A DNA stretch of 64,000 bases, taken from NCBI RefSeq assembly GCF_905163445.1, contig NC_053180.1:11212701-11276700 (forward strand), read 5' to 3'. The DNA is from Pararge aegeria (taxonomy: Eukaryota; Arthropoda; Insecta; Lepidoptera; Nymphalidae). A program made the position numbers and the translations under genes. The notes beneath the pieces were generated by a model, which had not been told where the DNA came from, did not search any database, and saw nothing but the letters and a program-made list of their open reading frames with translations. Numbering within the stretch: the stretch's first letter is position 1; the number at the start of each line of letters is the position of its first letter. Positions 34,301 through 47,689 of this stretch are shown one piece after another.

Positions 34301-37300
34301 TTAAAAAGAGGCAGCTCGTATAATATCGTAGGAAATCTGTTAATATATTGTGTAAAATCTGTTAATTGGATGATAAAATAAATTATTTTAATTACATACC
34401 CTTTCAAACTTTGTCTCAACTTTTTGGGTGTTCGTATTTTTGTTAGATCCGCTTAGTGCTGTGCGGCTTATCGGAGAATTTTCTAAAAAAATAAAATACA
34501 CCTTCAATAACAACATTTGGAGTCCTGCTTACATTTTTTATAGCGTTAAGTTGCTAAGTTATAAAGTGAGTGTATAGTTAGGTACTACTTGATAAGGCCG
34601 TATGATGACGGCAGATCCGAATACAGTTGTTATCACCCGTTCAATTCCCACGGGTGTCGTACGAGGCGACTAAGAGAATATAACTGAGAACCGGCAGCAG
34701 TTTGTGCTACTACTACCTTTACACTACCAATCACCAAACCGACAGCCCAGCGCGGTGTTTATGGGAAAATCCTCCCATTAGAAGACACTATTGATGAAGG
34801 TACTACTTTATTTAGTTAGTTATTATGTTATAACTAAAATAATGGGCTCTTTGGGCCTCATAAGAAGGCTCAGAGTCATTCAGCGGGCGATGGAGAGAGC
34901 TATGTTAGGAGTATCTCTACGTGATCAAATCAGAAATGAGGAGATCCGTAGAAGAAATAGAGTTACCGACATAGCTCAGCGAGTCGCGAAGCTGAAGTGT
35001 CAATGGGCGGGGCACATAGCTCGGAGAACCGATGGACGTTGGGGTCTTAAGGTGCGGAATGGCAACCCCGCACCGGTAAACGCAGCGTAGGTCGGCTCAC
35101 AACGAGGTGGACAGATGACATCATGCGAGTAGCTGGGAGCCGCTGGAGGCAAGCGGCCCAGGACCATGTATTGTGGAACTCTCTACAAAAGACCTTTGTC
35201 CAGCAGTAGACGTCAATTGGTTGAGATGATGATGATGATGATGAACTAAAATAATCACTTGAAGTTGTTAGAAGTTGCGCAAGTCCATCCTATTAAAGTG
35301 ATAAGTTAAGACGCTCGAAGGAAACGTGACGTGAACTGATGCAATTCCATATCGATGCGAACTAAAACACGACCTAAAATGCTACACGGCGGTTCCGGAC
35401 ACTTTGCCATTTAAACTTGTTTTTTTTTTGTAAAATTAAACATAGCTATTACAATCAGTATTTCACACACATTAAAAGTATATTTTAGTGTATCCTAAAA
35501 TTGTAATAAACAGTTAAGAAAACCCTACTGTATACTTTCGTTGCTGAAAATTTCACTTTACGGTGTACAGTGGATAGTTTCGCCAACTTAATAGATTTAA
35601 TAATCGCATACTTTACTTATTAAAATACGCAAGTGGTCCACCAAGGTCCTATAGGTCCTACGATTAATGTTCCGCTAATCAATTTGCACATTTATTGGTT
35701 TTACAATTCGGTCGGTTCAGTATAAATTATGCTATAGGTATCAACGTGTCGCTTGTCCTGTTTAATCACCAATCACGATACTCCTCTAGGATAACCAATC
35801 ACGTTACAGATCTAGGATAACCAATCACGTCACTCCTCTATGGATGCCCCACATGTTGTTTAAACCTCAATTTGGAAACCTAAACATCCTAATGCTAAAA
35901 ATCTCGGCTACGACCGCTACGTAAGACGCATGTAGCATGCAACCATACGCTTAAATCGATGCAGTCGTGCGTTTGCGTTTATGTCACGGGAGGGTTATTT
36001 ACGTGGTAATGTTTTACCTTTCTTTTTCTTATCTTCCGTGTTGTCATTGAAGACAATCTTCTGTCTCGGCTTCTTAGTTTCTGGAAGTTTTGGCGGTAGT
36101 TTAGAGCGCAAGTCCAATTGCATTTTCGGTGCTGATGGCGGTGGTTGTGGTTCCACTCTGGAGACAACAGATGAGCCGATTAGAATCATCATCAATTTGG
36201 TGGTTGGTTTATATAATTACAAGTTCTGTTATTCAATACTAGTTTTTACTCGCAGCTTCATTCGCGTAGTAACTGGAAAATCTTTGCCAGGATGAATAAT
36301 ACACTGAACATGAATACAGAACAGTGCAGTATTTAAGGACGCTTATGTAAACTACGTTGTGTGTGTTTGTGTAAACTATTATTCACACGTGAAGCTGCTC
36401 ACGTGAGACCTCTAAAGCACCCTTGGATTTCTTGGAAGCGTTCATACATATATGTTTACAAAATTGTAAGGGGATGTTGATAACTTCGTTCGCCAACTTG
36501 AATCTGAAGCTACGAGGGTTCCAAACGCGCCCTGGTCTAAGAAGAGCCCACAACAAACTTACCCGGGTAATTTTTTTTTGTTATCACCATCTCACAGTAA
36601 ATTTATACTAAGAATCATTGTTTTATAGACACGTTTTATTGAAAATACCTATACATTTTACATTAGCATTTTCCAAGCTATTGTCGGACATATAGATAGG
36701 TGCTGACTTAGACCGATTCTTCACCAACACGGCTTTCCGTGTAGCTAAGACCTCCCTTTAAGAGCACAAAAGATCCTGGAGGGTCGAAGTGCATCCGCTG
36801 AAGCGGGCCTCGTTACAAGATAGATAGAAATTTATATTAAGCTATGAAGTTAGAAAAGTGGAAAACTAGCGCCTATAAAAACAGCAACATTACGTAGGAC
36901 ATGCAAGGAACACGTCATATAAACCGCCCTGTGTCCATCAACCAAAAGCAATGTATGTGCCTGTACTTACACCGGCAACCACGCCTATCAGACCGGAACA
37001 CAGCAATGCTGCTTTTTTTTATTCTTCTACAAGTTAGTCATTTACTGCAATTTCATCTGGTGGTAAGTGATGATGCAGTCTAAGATGGTAGCGGGCTAAC
37101 CTATTAGGGAGTATGGCAGTTTTATTAAACCTATTAAATTATCGCTAAATCGCTTAGCGGCATGTCTTCGTCGGTATGGTTGTATCCTAACAAGCCACGG
37201 CCGATGCCTCCCACCACGCAAAACCAGAGAAAATTTAGAAATTATAAATTCTCCAATTACCACTGCACTCTCCTCTGGGAGGTTCGTGCCGGGCAGTGGT

Positions 37301-40300
37301 CCTTCCTTGCTCGTGCACAAAAAGCTCAACTAGTACTAAGTTCACTTACTCTTTAGCTTTCTCCTTAAACCTCCCGCTATCATCCTCATCAGACAGTATG
37401 TCATCAATGTCGTCTAGAATGAGATCCAGTTCATCATCACTGAGGGAGCGCTTGTCCTCTAAAGTGGGTAATGGCGGTGTAAGGGCCCTTTCGGGTGACC
37501 GCTGAGAAACTGTTTCTCGGGGTGGCGTAAGATTTTCTGGAATAATAGACTTGACATTCAGTTTACCTAGAAAGTTTAGATTTGATTGTAAATTCCGTAG
37601 TATGTATATATATAAGTATGTTTTGCTATTCATTCAATTTAAATATTTTATTCTTATTTTAATAAAAAAAAAATTATTGAGATTTTTTTTTATTTTAGTA
37701 TTATAAAAGGTCCAGGGTTCTTGGAAGAGATGTACAATTTTATACACATGCAATTTATTTTCTACTATTAATTTTATAGAATAATTCAATATATCATTTA
37801 CTGTCACTAATGTTAAGTTAATTTTAAGATTATTTTGAAAGGTGAATTTATATCAAAAAATCTAAACATGCGATATAAGATTTGTATAGACATAAAAGTT
37901 GTTAAAGTGATAACATGTTAAAATCGAAATAGGCTCACCGCCACAAGTTGAATTAGCCTCTGCACTCTCCACTTTAATCGGAGAACGATCCCTTTTTGTC
38001 TCTATTTTCTCTCTCTCCGGCGTTTTTCTCGTTGTGTCTGGTTTTTCTTGTTGTGCCTCTGTTGTTACTACAGTTGTAGGTATATCTTCTCTAACTACCG
38101 GTATGGCTTGCTCTGGTTTAGGTAATTCCTTTTCTTTTTCTCTACAATAGAAAATTGTTCCAATTCGTTTGTAAGAGTTCTATCTATGGGTATTAGTATA
38201 AATATGAAAAGAAGATAAGAAAAGGGCCCAATGTATGCCTTGTGGTACTCCTCTTTTATCGTTATGCTTGTATATTTATTCTTTTGTTCTGACATTTAAT
38301 ACGTAATTTGCTTGTGCTAATCCACTAAAAATGTGATCCACCGAAACTGTATCTAAAATTATATTATTATAACGTACATAATCAAAAGCTTTAGTTAGAT
38401 CTGAGAAGTTACACTAGTACTTTTGGTAATTATACTGTCATAAATTTCAGTTACCTCTCTTGTAAGTGTTTCTGGAGAGCAACGGCGTTCTTTCTTCGCC
38501 GCACTTCTTTAGCTCGCAACACATGCTCGCGTAAGGCCTCTTGTTCACGCACTTTACGTCTGTATTCATTGTCCTGTAACGAACAAACATATTATTCAGA
38601 AAATATAAATAACACTGTATTTAAATATATTATTGTGTATTTCATGGGCGGCTAGATATGTTTATTAAAAACTTTCAGTTGCTAATGTGACTGTTAAATA
38701 AAGTTGTCACATTTATTTTAATAGTGATGTTCCAGCTCAGTATCAATTTAACTCACTTTCAAAAAGCTAATGGGAACAAACCTCATATTAATAATAATAA
38801 TTCCAAATATGAATTATAGTAAGTTGTCAATAGGTATTTCTATATTACTAATTGCAAATTGATTTATTAAAAAAGGTGTTTTGAGTCACGCATCGTATGA
38901 ATCGCTTACTCTTGTAAGTTATATGAATCTTTAAGTAACAACACTATTTTCTTTTCATTAAAATCTGATAACACGTGAACGTCAGTTTAATTAATTGAAT
39001 TAATTATCAGACTATGTGTATGCAAATTTTACTTAAAAAAGAATAACGTAGACAGCAAGTTGACTTTTTGTTAACTTAAAAAAAACAACTTGCTGTCATC
39101 TTTTTCCTCTAACTATTCTGGTGGCTAAGTTTTTAATATTTACCTCATCATTAGGTGGGCGTGGGCGTCTTTCAGGACTGCGGCGTGGTGGTGTAGGCGA
39201 ACGCATACTGCAATAAACATTAGTCACAGTTTATTATAACTAGTATGAAATAAAGTGACGGACGACAATACAAACTGAACATTCAACTAATGACTTTGGC
39301 CATCTTACATACTTAAGTGAATTATTTTAATTGTTTATTGCACGAAATTGGTAAATAAAATGTAGGGTCCTCACAATTTTTCGAATACGAGAGTGAGAAG
39401 TTCAAAATGCTTACCGTCTTCTAAGACCCGCTCTGTTAGCGTTAATGAATTCCTCCTGCCTTCTAAGTAAGTCCTCATCTTCACTGCGACGTCTGGGAGG
39501 CGGAGGGCCTCGAGCGAGATCATTTTCAATTTCGATCGTTGTGTTCTCTATGTACCTGATGGTTATGACCCTTATTAAAACATTGAATTGTAGCAAAAAA
39601 AAAGATCACTAAGTTAAAAAGGTGAGTCTAGAGTACTAGGCTGATGTATTGCAGTATTCTAATGATGATAAAGTTTTGTTCCACAAACTTTTCCCGAGAT
39701 CAATACTTTCATAACTATACAAAGTTTAAAAGACAAGCCGTTACAATCATAACATACGCTGATTTCTATTGCAATACAAACAAGATTCATAATAATGACC
39801 ATCATCATTTAACCCAATAGACGCCCACTTCTGGAAATAGGGCTCTTTTTTAAGGTATTCCACTCCAGCACCCTCCACTACTCCCATGTGTTTAGCGCGG
39901 CTGTCTGCGACTTTCTGATGTGGCCCCCCACATCAGAAAGTCGCAGACCAAACTACCAAAATTCGCTTTGCAATGAGGACACGCCACACCAGCCTATTGG
40001 AATCCAAATTCCACCCGATCCCTTCCCAAATATAAACCAAATTAGATACCTCTGCGGCGACCGTCTTGCAAACTTTCTTCCGGCCGCTCTAGCTAATGCG
40101 TTTCTTTGTTCTGCGATGAATCTCTCGGCGGCGTCATCTATGTCTTTAATTGGACCTGTTTCAATACAATCAAGAATTAGTTGATGATACATATGCTTTA
40201 CAGAAAGAAATAACTTTACGTGAGCAGAATGCAAACCAAGAGGTATTTTCGAAATTAAATGCTGCAGACGTAGATTTTTCTAGAGCATTTAGAATAATAT

Positions 40301-43300
40301 TATGAAAATTCATGTATAGCTAATCGCACATCCTTTCAATTTCTATAAGTTGACTGCGAACGATGTAATATGCGACCAATTTAAATCTAAAATAAACTGT
40401 CTAATATAATGACTATTCTATATCTATAAAATAATCTGATCACAACCAATTTTCTTCTTAAAATAAATGCAAACACACAAACACACATCAAACCTAAAAT
40501 CTAATTTTATAATATAAAAAACTAACTATTATTTAAAGCAATATAATTATGACATTAACTAGTGTATACTAAAAGCATATGAGATAAAAGCGTGCATAAT
40601 AATACTGTATGTGTTTACCAACAATGTGTATAAACTTACACATTTTATGTTATGTTAAGTTTTCTATAAATATACGAAAATTTTGTCGAATCAGACATTG
40701 TTTATGCGTTTTTTTTATTCCACAAGTTTTAGCTTGACTGAATGTAAGCGATGATTTCTATTACAGACTGGTAACTAGCCATTGTCAAAGCCTCTCAAAC
40801 CAGACCAAGCTCAAAATAAAACTTTTTTTGCCTAGCCTACATATCGATGACAAAAACGGGTAATAACTGAAGCATTCTTATTATGATAACGCGTCATATG
40901 TTTAGTACCACTGCATGTTATTCCATACAAAATGGGATACAGAACAAAAACTTGAAAACATGTAAATATTCTAGGCATAAAATGAAAGATTTAACACATT
41001 GCCGGTAACAACAATAATCTATAATCTATAACTCAAGTTACCGAATTTGCTCTCCAGCGTAGGACTGAGAGGCGGAGTCTTTTGTATTCTTGTTGGAATG
41101 TACGCAGGGAGCCCTACAATATTAAACAAGGATGTATCCCACTACGTTATTTTATGTTCGAGAATAATAATCATACCATTATCAAGTCTGTCTTGACAGG
41201 ATAGACGATTAACTAATTGTATTTTTTCTTGAAACCAAACATACCTTGATAAAAACTCTTCTTTTAACCAAATTACAAAATAAAGCAATTTACTTGTTTG
41301 TAATGGGCAATTAAATATTGCATCAGTAATTTTTTTCAACCATCACTATTTTACAAAAAACAGTGGGATTGAGAAGAGCAAATAGCATGTTGTCATTATT
41401 AAACAAAGTATGAATGAAACATGTAAACAATTTTATAAATAGACAAGAGTCTTACCATCAACTGGAGGTTGAAAGTTTCCTTTGAAGTGTGGATTGATCA
41501 AAACCTTCTTCCCGGCAAGCCCACCAGGTGGTAAATTCGGTAGATTTGGGGGAAGAACTGGCAACATTCGCACTTCAGGCTCCCTCTCCCTACCCCTCAT
41601 AGCGGGCAACATAGGCAATGATTGCCGTATCGTCACTTGGGGAAGGTTGTTATTTGGAATTATTTCTCTCATCGGTGGTCCAAATTGTCTAGGATTATAA
41701 GGGCGATAGTACATCGGTCTTTCGAAATGAGGGCGAATATTTTGACCAAAATTAGGCCTAAAATTTTGACCGTAACTAGGCCCGTATCTTTCTTCGTTCC
41801 GGAATTGGAATCTTGGAAAATTTTGATTTTCGATAGGCATATCAGAATTTAACATTGGCCTATCTGGATGTAAAATCGGTCTATCTTGGCGTAGAACTGG
41901 TCTAACCGGGTGTAAACCAGGTATATCTGGTTGTAAGTTTGAACTATCTGGATGCAAAATAGGTCTTTCCGGGTGTAAAATGTGTCTATTTGGATGTAAA
42001 TCTGGTCTATCTGGTTGCAAAACCGATCTGTCTAAGTGTAAATCTGGGCGATCAAGGTAAAAAGCCGGTCTATCTGGGTGTAAAACTGGTCTTTCTGGGG
42101 ACATTCTAGGTCTTTCTGGGGACATCATTCTTCTGTCAGGAGATACATTTTGTCTCACTGGGAGTACAATTAGCCTCTCTGGCTCCATCATTGATCTTTC
42201 CGTCGGAATAATTTGCCCAGGCTGTATTGGTTGTTCCATAAGTATTACTTGCCGTTCAGGGGGTAAAATTAGGGGTCTATCTGGAGACAATTCACGGAAG
42301 AGCGGTGGAGCTATTTCAGGCCGTATTTCTGGGGCTATCCCCTCTTGTATTTGTGGAGGGTTTGGAGTTTGTGTGGTATTTGGAATTTGAAGTCGTACTT
42401 GAGGCGGTGGGAAAGATGGGCGCTGAGTGAAGTTTGCCTGAAATAATTTTTTTTTTTAATAATCCATGAAGAAACCAACAAACTCCTCCATAAAAAAGTA
42501 AATTATCGGGTATTTAATGTGCTGAATCCGAGATGGCAGATGATTAAAACTTACCCTAAATACATTGTTTCGTCGATAAGGATGGTTCTGTCGGTATTGC
42601 GGGTTCCTCCACGAGTTGCGTCCCCTACCACCGCCGTAAGCGTTGCGTGGAACGAACACTTTATCTGTGGGGACATTGTTTATTACAATATAATTTGGAA
42701 TTATTTTTCAAATGTGTTTGAATAATTTTCAATTTGCTTGGTAAATGTTACTTAGGCAAATGTAATTAGACTTTAATATTATTTATTTAATTTTAGAGAG
42801 TTGCTATCTAGTTGGTCCAATTTAAGTTTTATGAGGTTCTGATAAAGAGCTTCAGAAATAGAATACTGTACTTATTTTTATTACAATCCAATTGTTTTTT
42901 ATTGTGACCTAATTCAATCATCATCATATTTATTTTATTCCAAAATTTGTAATGATTTTGTTTGTCCAGTTTCGGATAGGTGTGATAGACTACCACACCC
43001 ATCCGAAACTGACGAGATAGGGGTTAAAAATATATAATATGTAAGGTATATTATCTATACTTTATATATTTTTAAGGGATATTATCTATATTTTATATTT
43101 ATCTATATTTTATAAAAACCACTGAAAAAGTATCTTTTGTTTGTCATTTTAAAATATCTGCCTCTTATTAATAATATGTACGATTAATCGCTTTTTTTTA
43201 TTATTAAACAAATGAGATCCCAACAAATCGAAATGAATGGAGCCCAATTATTAAATAAATCATGTAAGTATAATAACTTATAGATATTACTATACAAGAT

Positions 43301-46300
43301 ATATTATATTATAGTAAGTATGTATCAATAATGGATATTGAATAGAAAAAACAAAACTTTTTTGTATTGGTAAAGAATGAATGAATGAGTATGAAAGAAA
43401 TATACTTTAATTGTACACAACACAGAAAAAATGTAAATCCTTATTGGTATATAGCCAGACAACCTAAAGAGTCATAAGAAAAACCTGTAGATGCATGTCA
43501 TGTGGTACATTAATTAAACATACTAAAACATATAAATACATTACAGTATGGGTTTTTTTATTAAAAAAAACTGGTTGTGGCCCATAATCAAAACACTGAA
43601 GTTAAAACTTTTGTCAAGTAATCTGAGCTATTCCTGAGGCAAACTGTTTCTAACAGAACATTCATTGTCAGGTACTTTGCAATCTATTTATTACTGTGTG
43701 AAATACTAAACTGATATTGACAGAACCATTTTAGTATTCTAGGCTAACTATATGAATGGGAACGCAGAAACAAAATTCTGCAAGGACGAAATCTTACTAG
43801 GTAGTATAGTTAACTGAATGGGGAATAGGGTGGAATAGTCCTTACAGAGGACTGATCACCCGTCTGGCAATGGCAGGCGTCCCCTCAATAAATAAATAAA
43901 ATAGTTAACTGAATAACAATTTAAAAAAAATGTAGTTACCCAGGGAATCGGGTATGTTGCGCGGCAACGGTGCACGGTGCGTGTACACGCGCTGAGGTAA
44001 CCGCTCACGCCCTGCTTCAACATCTATAAAACAAAAGTATAACTTTGCAAAACTCTACAAATGTAAAAAACAAATGTATGTATGTACCCAGCTTAGGAAT
44101 ACTATTTTGCTTCAATTGTTACTTAATAAATAATACTTACTGCCTCCAACAGACATTTCTGATGGTACAATCTGTGGTGACTCCACTGGAGCTGCTGGCT
44201 GCAACAAAATAAATTTTAATTGCAAGCGTGCGTTCGTGTGGTGACTAAAAGGTACATATATACCATCTACATTATAGTACTGGCCTCTGGTAGATCTAAT
44301 TTCTTATAAATAATTAAAATACAACTCATTTAACTCAACTCAAAAAAAATTAAATTAATAAGCGATTTTCAATCATTTTAATAAGGCTACCATAATAAAC
44401 CTTACACAAAATAATTATTTTTCAGACAATAATTTTTAGATAAATCTTGGCAATTGTTATTTGATCACATTGTTTTGGAGAAAATGCAATCTAAAACTAT
44501 AATATTTGTGGCTGAAAATTATTTGATGTCTCATAGATATCAAGGGTGACACCTTGGGGAAAAAGACCCTTTTTAATATTATAAATAAGAAAGTGTGTTT
44601 GTTTGTCCTTACTTTAAGCTCTAAATTAGCAACCAATCAACTTGACTTTTGGCATAGAGTTAGTTGTTAACGTAATTAACACGGACAAAGAATGCCGGCA
44701 ACAGCTAGGAGCAAATAATGAATGATCTAAATAATTTTTTTTTCAAACAACTTCTTAACCCAAAACATAAATAATTGAGAGACACATAGTGGTTTGAAGA
44801 CAGCTATAGTTACACAGTAATCTTTAACACTTACTATGGGTGGTGGTACAACAGCATGATCTTGTTCATAGACATGCTCATTATATGGTGCATATGTAGA
44901 ATGTTCTGGATGTGGAGTATTTGGCACTTCCACTGTTATGTTTGGAACTACACATTCTGCTTCAGGCGGCATGTAGACCACTGGCTGTTCACAGAAAAAA
45001 TAATAATTCAAGTAGTTCTTCAAAAAAGGAAAGGATATAAAGAAGGTTAAAACTTAAATTCTAAATAGGTTGACAGTGTTCAATTTATGATAACTAACAT
45101 AAGTCTAAGTCTGAGAGTATGTATGTTAAGAAATGTTTTCTTAACGTACCAACTCAATTACACTTAGCAAATCAATTTAAAACAACTTATTATAAAACAT
45201 TATTTATTTATACTCTATTTGGAGACTACAAGTAAAAAAAAAAATAGAAGCCTTATAATTTTGTAGTGATCTCTGCCAAGTTGAGGATTGCAGCCACACT
45301 GCTATGCACCATTATGCATAATTAAAAAAAAAAATACATGCATATAATTGAACATTTCATATTAATACTTGAACTAGTTTACACAAATAAAATAATTAAT
45401 ATATAAACAATAATAATAAATCTCACTCTCAGAGCTATAACAAGTCATTCACTGTTAAAGCTGTAACACTGAACCTTGCTCCCCTGGGAAATACGTGTTT
45501 CCAAATCTCTTCACGTGTTTAAACATTGTTTAAAAAAGTATCACTTATCTATGTAATTGAGTATTTTGTAAGTTTATTATATCATAAATATCTATTATAG
45601 TATATATAGTACTATGCACTATTACTGTTTCCTTGCGTTTCCCCTATTGTTTTGTGTTGCAATAAAGTTTTTCTATTCTATTCTATTATAATAAACTAAT
45701 ATATATTTTAACATATCATAAATACATAAATAACAGTAAATACTATTTACAGTCATCTTTAAAGCAAACTAAAGTTATTTTCAACAGTGAAATGTAATTT
45801 TATCTGGAAATAATGTGGCCTCATCCCAACACAATATGATGCAACTGTGTTGGATTTGTATAATGTAAAACAGGTAATTCTATTGAGAAAGATGTACTTC
45901 AAATATTAGTTAGTATTTTCTTTTGAAATGTCAAGTCGGTTTGGTTAAAAAGGTTCTATGTGTAGAAAGAAATCTGTAAATGTAGCCACAATTAATCCAA
46001 TTGGGCTCCAAGAATTAAAATATAATACACTGTACATAAATGATATGTTTACATTGTACATTCATCAGAAAATTGGTGTTAAACTATGCAAGCAACAAAA
46101 TTATTATGATTTATGATTTATGATGGCTGCAGAGTAGTCTAAAAGGAGTCTTTGTTTTATGATGACCGGGGAGAAGTCAGATAGTAGTCTTTTTAGATTA
46201 AAAGGGAATGGGAGATGAATAAAGCACATCTTAACAATTTTCTCTAATTCAGGTCATATCTATAGATTTTTTGTGTTAAATTTTAACTTGGAGATAAGTT

Positions 46301-46732
46301 GGAAACTTACCTGTCTGTAATCTAGATTCTGTCGAGCGTATTCATTGGGAACGATGTCAGCTGGATCACTATAACCCCCGGGGCCTCGTCCAAGCGATGT
46401 TGGCACATTGTGAGATGTACTACAGTCATAATCATCAGCCAGGAGTTGATCTTCCTCGTCGTTGCCAAGATTGTAATCCGCTAGACTGTGATCTCCTAAA
46501 TCTTCGCCAAGCAAGTCCTCGCTATGAAATAAATCACACATTTTAATAATTCTCAACATGCGCGTACACTTTCACGATACTGTATTTGATTTAAAACAAA
46601 TGTTATAGTGAAAAATGCATTTGTATAATGTTTTTTTATTACAATGCTGTTAATAGTTGTATTTTTATGGATGTTTTATTAAGATTTAGCAATTAAGAGA
46701 AATTATTACAATAACACTAACTTGTCCGACAT
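28181..46732 (-). CDS. RBM33: RBM33-like RRM protein, 18 coding exons
   Basis: Exons in order: 46722-46732, 46311-46521, 44835-44984, 44141-44198, 43940-44023, 42555-42664, 41456-42437, 41042-41113, 40050-40155, 39415-39555, 39144-39207, 38455-38573, 37939-38141, 37350-37566, 36018-36157, 34400-34482, 33579-33917, 28181-28312. They total 3222 bases, 1073 residues, all GT-AG and in phase. The N terminus is acidic (MSDNEDLLGEDLGDHSLADY). A Pro/Arg-rich middle includes a heptad repeat (exon 7). Exon 12 gives a charged helix (EYRRKVREQEALREHVLRAK) as in vertebrate RBM33; exon 14 is acidic. The C terminus is an RRM: strand LAIVTNLPHG in exon 17, RSAKITFKTS and the end in exon 18. Vertebrate RBM33 is a nuclear RNA-binding protein linked to export of GC-rich transcripts and to m6A/ALKBH5. 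Family assignment rests on architecture and remembered similarity. Confidence 0.85.
28738..28915 (-). mobile_element. SINE-1 fragment, reversed
   Basis: ATCATCATCAACACAC, CTCAGGCATGCAGGTTTTAT and CACATAACTTAGAAAAACCG match the SINE-1 body. It is diverged and headless. Confidence 0.65.
29036..29084. repeat. Hairpin with 20-bp arms
   Basis: ACAAGTAACTTAGAATGGAC (29036-29055) pairs with GTCCATTCCAAGTTACTTGT (29065-29084) with one mismatch and a 9-base loop. Confidence 0.8.
29285..29425. mobile_element. MITE-like repeat, copy 2
   Basis: It matches the repeat at 538-682: CCACCTTCTGACATG at the left, AATAGCCTAAACATAGGTTT inside and AGATGGTGAAACAGGCCC at the right. Confidence 0.55.
32686..32845. 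mobile_element. Helitron-like fragment
   Basis: CTTCAACTAACTCTGCCAAA, AACAAACCAACAAGCATAC and a degenerate TTTCTAATATAACAAAGGAT end follow the interspersed consensus. Confidence 0.4.
34002..34028. repeat. GA microsatellite
   Basis: A simple AG run of about 26 bases (GATAGAGAGAGAGAGAGAGA) in an intron of the RBM33-like gene. Confidence 0.9.
34840..35243 (+). mobile_element. RTE-type LINE 3' end
   Basis: The + strand encodes GSLGLIRRLRVIQRAMERAM, then RDQIRNEEIRRRNRVTDIAQ and AGHIARRTDGRWGLKV. A frameshift follows, then sequence matching the usual TRWTDDIMRVAGSRWRQAA ending, and a GATGAT tail to 35243. It is opposite to its host gene, in intron 15 of the RBM33-like gene. Confidence 0.85.
36430..36610. 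repeat. Interspersed repeat shared with 9820 and 53465
   Basis: GAAGCGTTCATACATATATG, CTACGAGGGTTCCAAACGCG and TTGTTATCACCATCTCACA recur. Probably a non-LTR element tail. Confidence 0.5.
37012..37290 (-). mobile_element. SINE-3 copy, reversed
   Basis: GATGCAGTCTAAGATGGTAG, TAAATCGCTTAGCGGCATG and ACCAGAGAAAATTTAGAAAT match SINE-3. It lies in intron 14 of the RBM33-like gene, within about 60 bases of exon 14. Confidence 0.7.
39903..39948. repeat. Perfect hairpin with 21-bp arms
   Basis: GTCTGCGACTTTCTGATGTG plus G (39903-39923) is the exact reverse complement of 39928-39948 across a CCCC loop. It lies in intron 9 of the RBM33-like gene and would form a stable hairpin in its pre-mRNA. Confidence 0.85.
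40710..40830 (-). mobile_element. SINE-3 fragment
   Basis: TTTTATTCCACAAGTTTTAG, ACTGGTAACTAGCCATTGTC and CAAACCAGACCAAGCTC match the tail and body of SINE-3 with a large internal deletion. Confidence 0.55.
41456..42437 (-). CDS. RBM33: Exon 7 of the RBM33-like gene, with heptad-repeat block
   Basis: This 982-base exon supplies about a third of the protein. Residues encoded at roughly 41850-42290 repeat a unit like LHPDRPx (for example MSPERPRMSPERPVLHPDRP), about 13-15 times with drift. An Arg/Gly/Pro-rich segment (QFRNEERYGPSYGQNFRPNF) and a Met/Pro/Leu-rich end follow. Low complexity of this type fits a disordered RNA- or protein-binding linker. Confidence 0.85.
42968..43010. repeat. Imperfect hairpin
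   Basis: AGTTTCGGATAGGTGTG pairs with CACACCCATCCGAAACT with one mismatch, in intron 5 of the RBM33-like gene. Confidence 0.65.
44570..44715. mobile_element. Helitron-like fragment
   Basis: AATATTATAAATAAGAAAGT, AGCAACCAATCAACTTGACT, TTGGCATAGAGTTAGTTG and a final GGCAACAGCTAGGAG follow the Helitron-like family and include its CTAG end. Confidence 0.5.
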
Positions 46733-47053
46733 GTTGACAAAAATACAATTTGAGTAGTGATGTACCCATTAACTTCGTTGTGCAGATGAAAGAGTTATCG
46801 TATTATAATCGTTAATCCAATTTTTGTTAAAATTTCGAAAGTTTTTTTTATGTTTTTGAGATCTTTTATTTACACAGGAATCGAAATATAAAACTCAGAT
46901 TAAACTCTCAATCGATTCATCTTTCTCTTTACGGTTACGCCTCAACATCACTATTTAGCATAGCCTAAATGAATGGCGGACTGTCAAGTGGCAAATCTTG
47001 TCTTTGATTTGAGCTCTTTGGTCACATTCTGGCAATGGCGCCATAATTTAAAA

Positions 47054-47505
47054 CCCTTGTCTATGGAGGGTAGAGGTAAGGAGAGTCATCTTATATGGGA
47101 GAAAAGTTGAAAAAGTGTCCAGTTGTTGCGCTAAATAACAGTTCAAAAATCCTCCACAATGGCGCTGGTGGATGCACAGGGTATGGTATGAATGTAGCAA
47201 TCGTAGATGAAATGAAGTATGCCGAGTTAAAAAATTTAATGTCATTATCGACTAAAGTAGTTAATTATTGAGAATTTCAACAACTTACGTTGTACAAAAT
47301 ATTGTGGTAAATATAACCTTACTTCCTTGTATCTCCATACTTCCTTGTTTATTTTTCAAGCCTACTCTAACAATATTTATATTTGGCGCTTCTTTTAAGA
47401 GTTACCCTGATGCAAATGTGGCGCCATCCTAATTCAATACATTTTGAAGACACTTTTTCATATACACAGATGACTCTCCTTACCTCTACCCTCCATACCC
47501 TTGTC
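47054..47505. mobile_element. hAT-type MITE with target duplications
   Basis: Terminal inverted repeats are exact over about 30 bases (starting TATGGAGGGTAGAGGTAAGG at 47062 and ending CCTTACCTCTACCCTCCATA at 47497). They are flanked on both sides by CCCTTGTC (47054-47061 and 47498-47505), an 8-bp target duplication as in hAT transposons. The 436-bp element has no transposase. It lies about 330 bases upstream of the RBM33-like ATG. Confidence 0.85.
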
Positions 47506-47689
47506 ACTACTTTGTCTTTTCCTTAGATTTTTGCCGTCTCCTTTTTGTTCCCGGAATTTAAAACAAACTTCTACTCTATATTAGTTTATAAGTTTATCAT
47601 ACTCATATACAATTGTAAATTTGTTCCTGTCCAAAAAAAACCAACGTAACAATACCACCACACCACACACACACACTTAAATTTTAGTC

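Noticed and set aside
41482..41852. Plus-strand frames opposite exon 7 of the RBM33-like gene
   Set aside because: They are antisense shadows of a long coding exon with repetitive codons.
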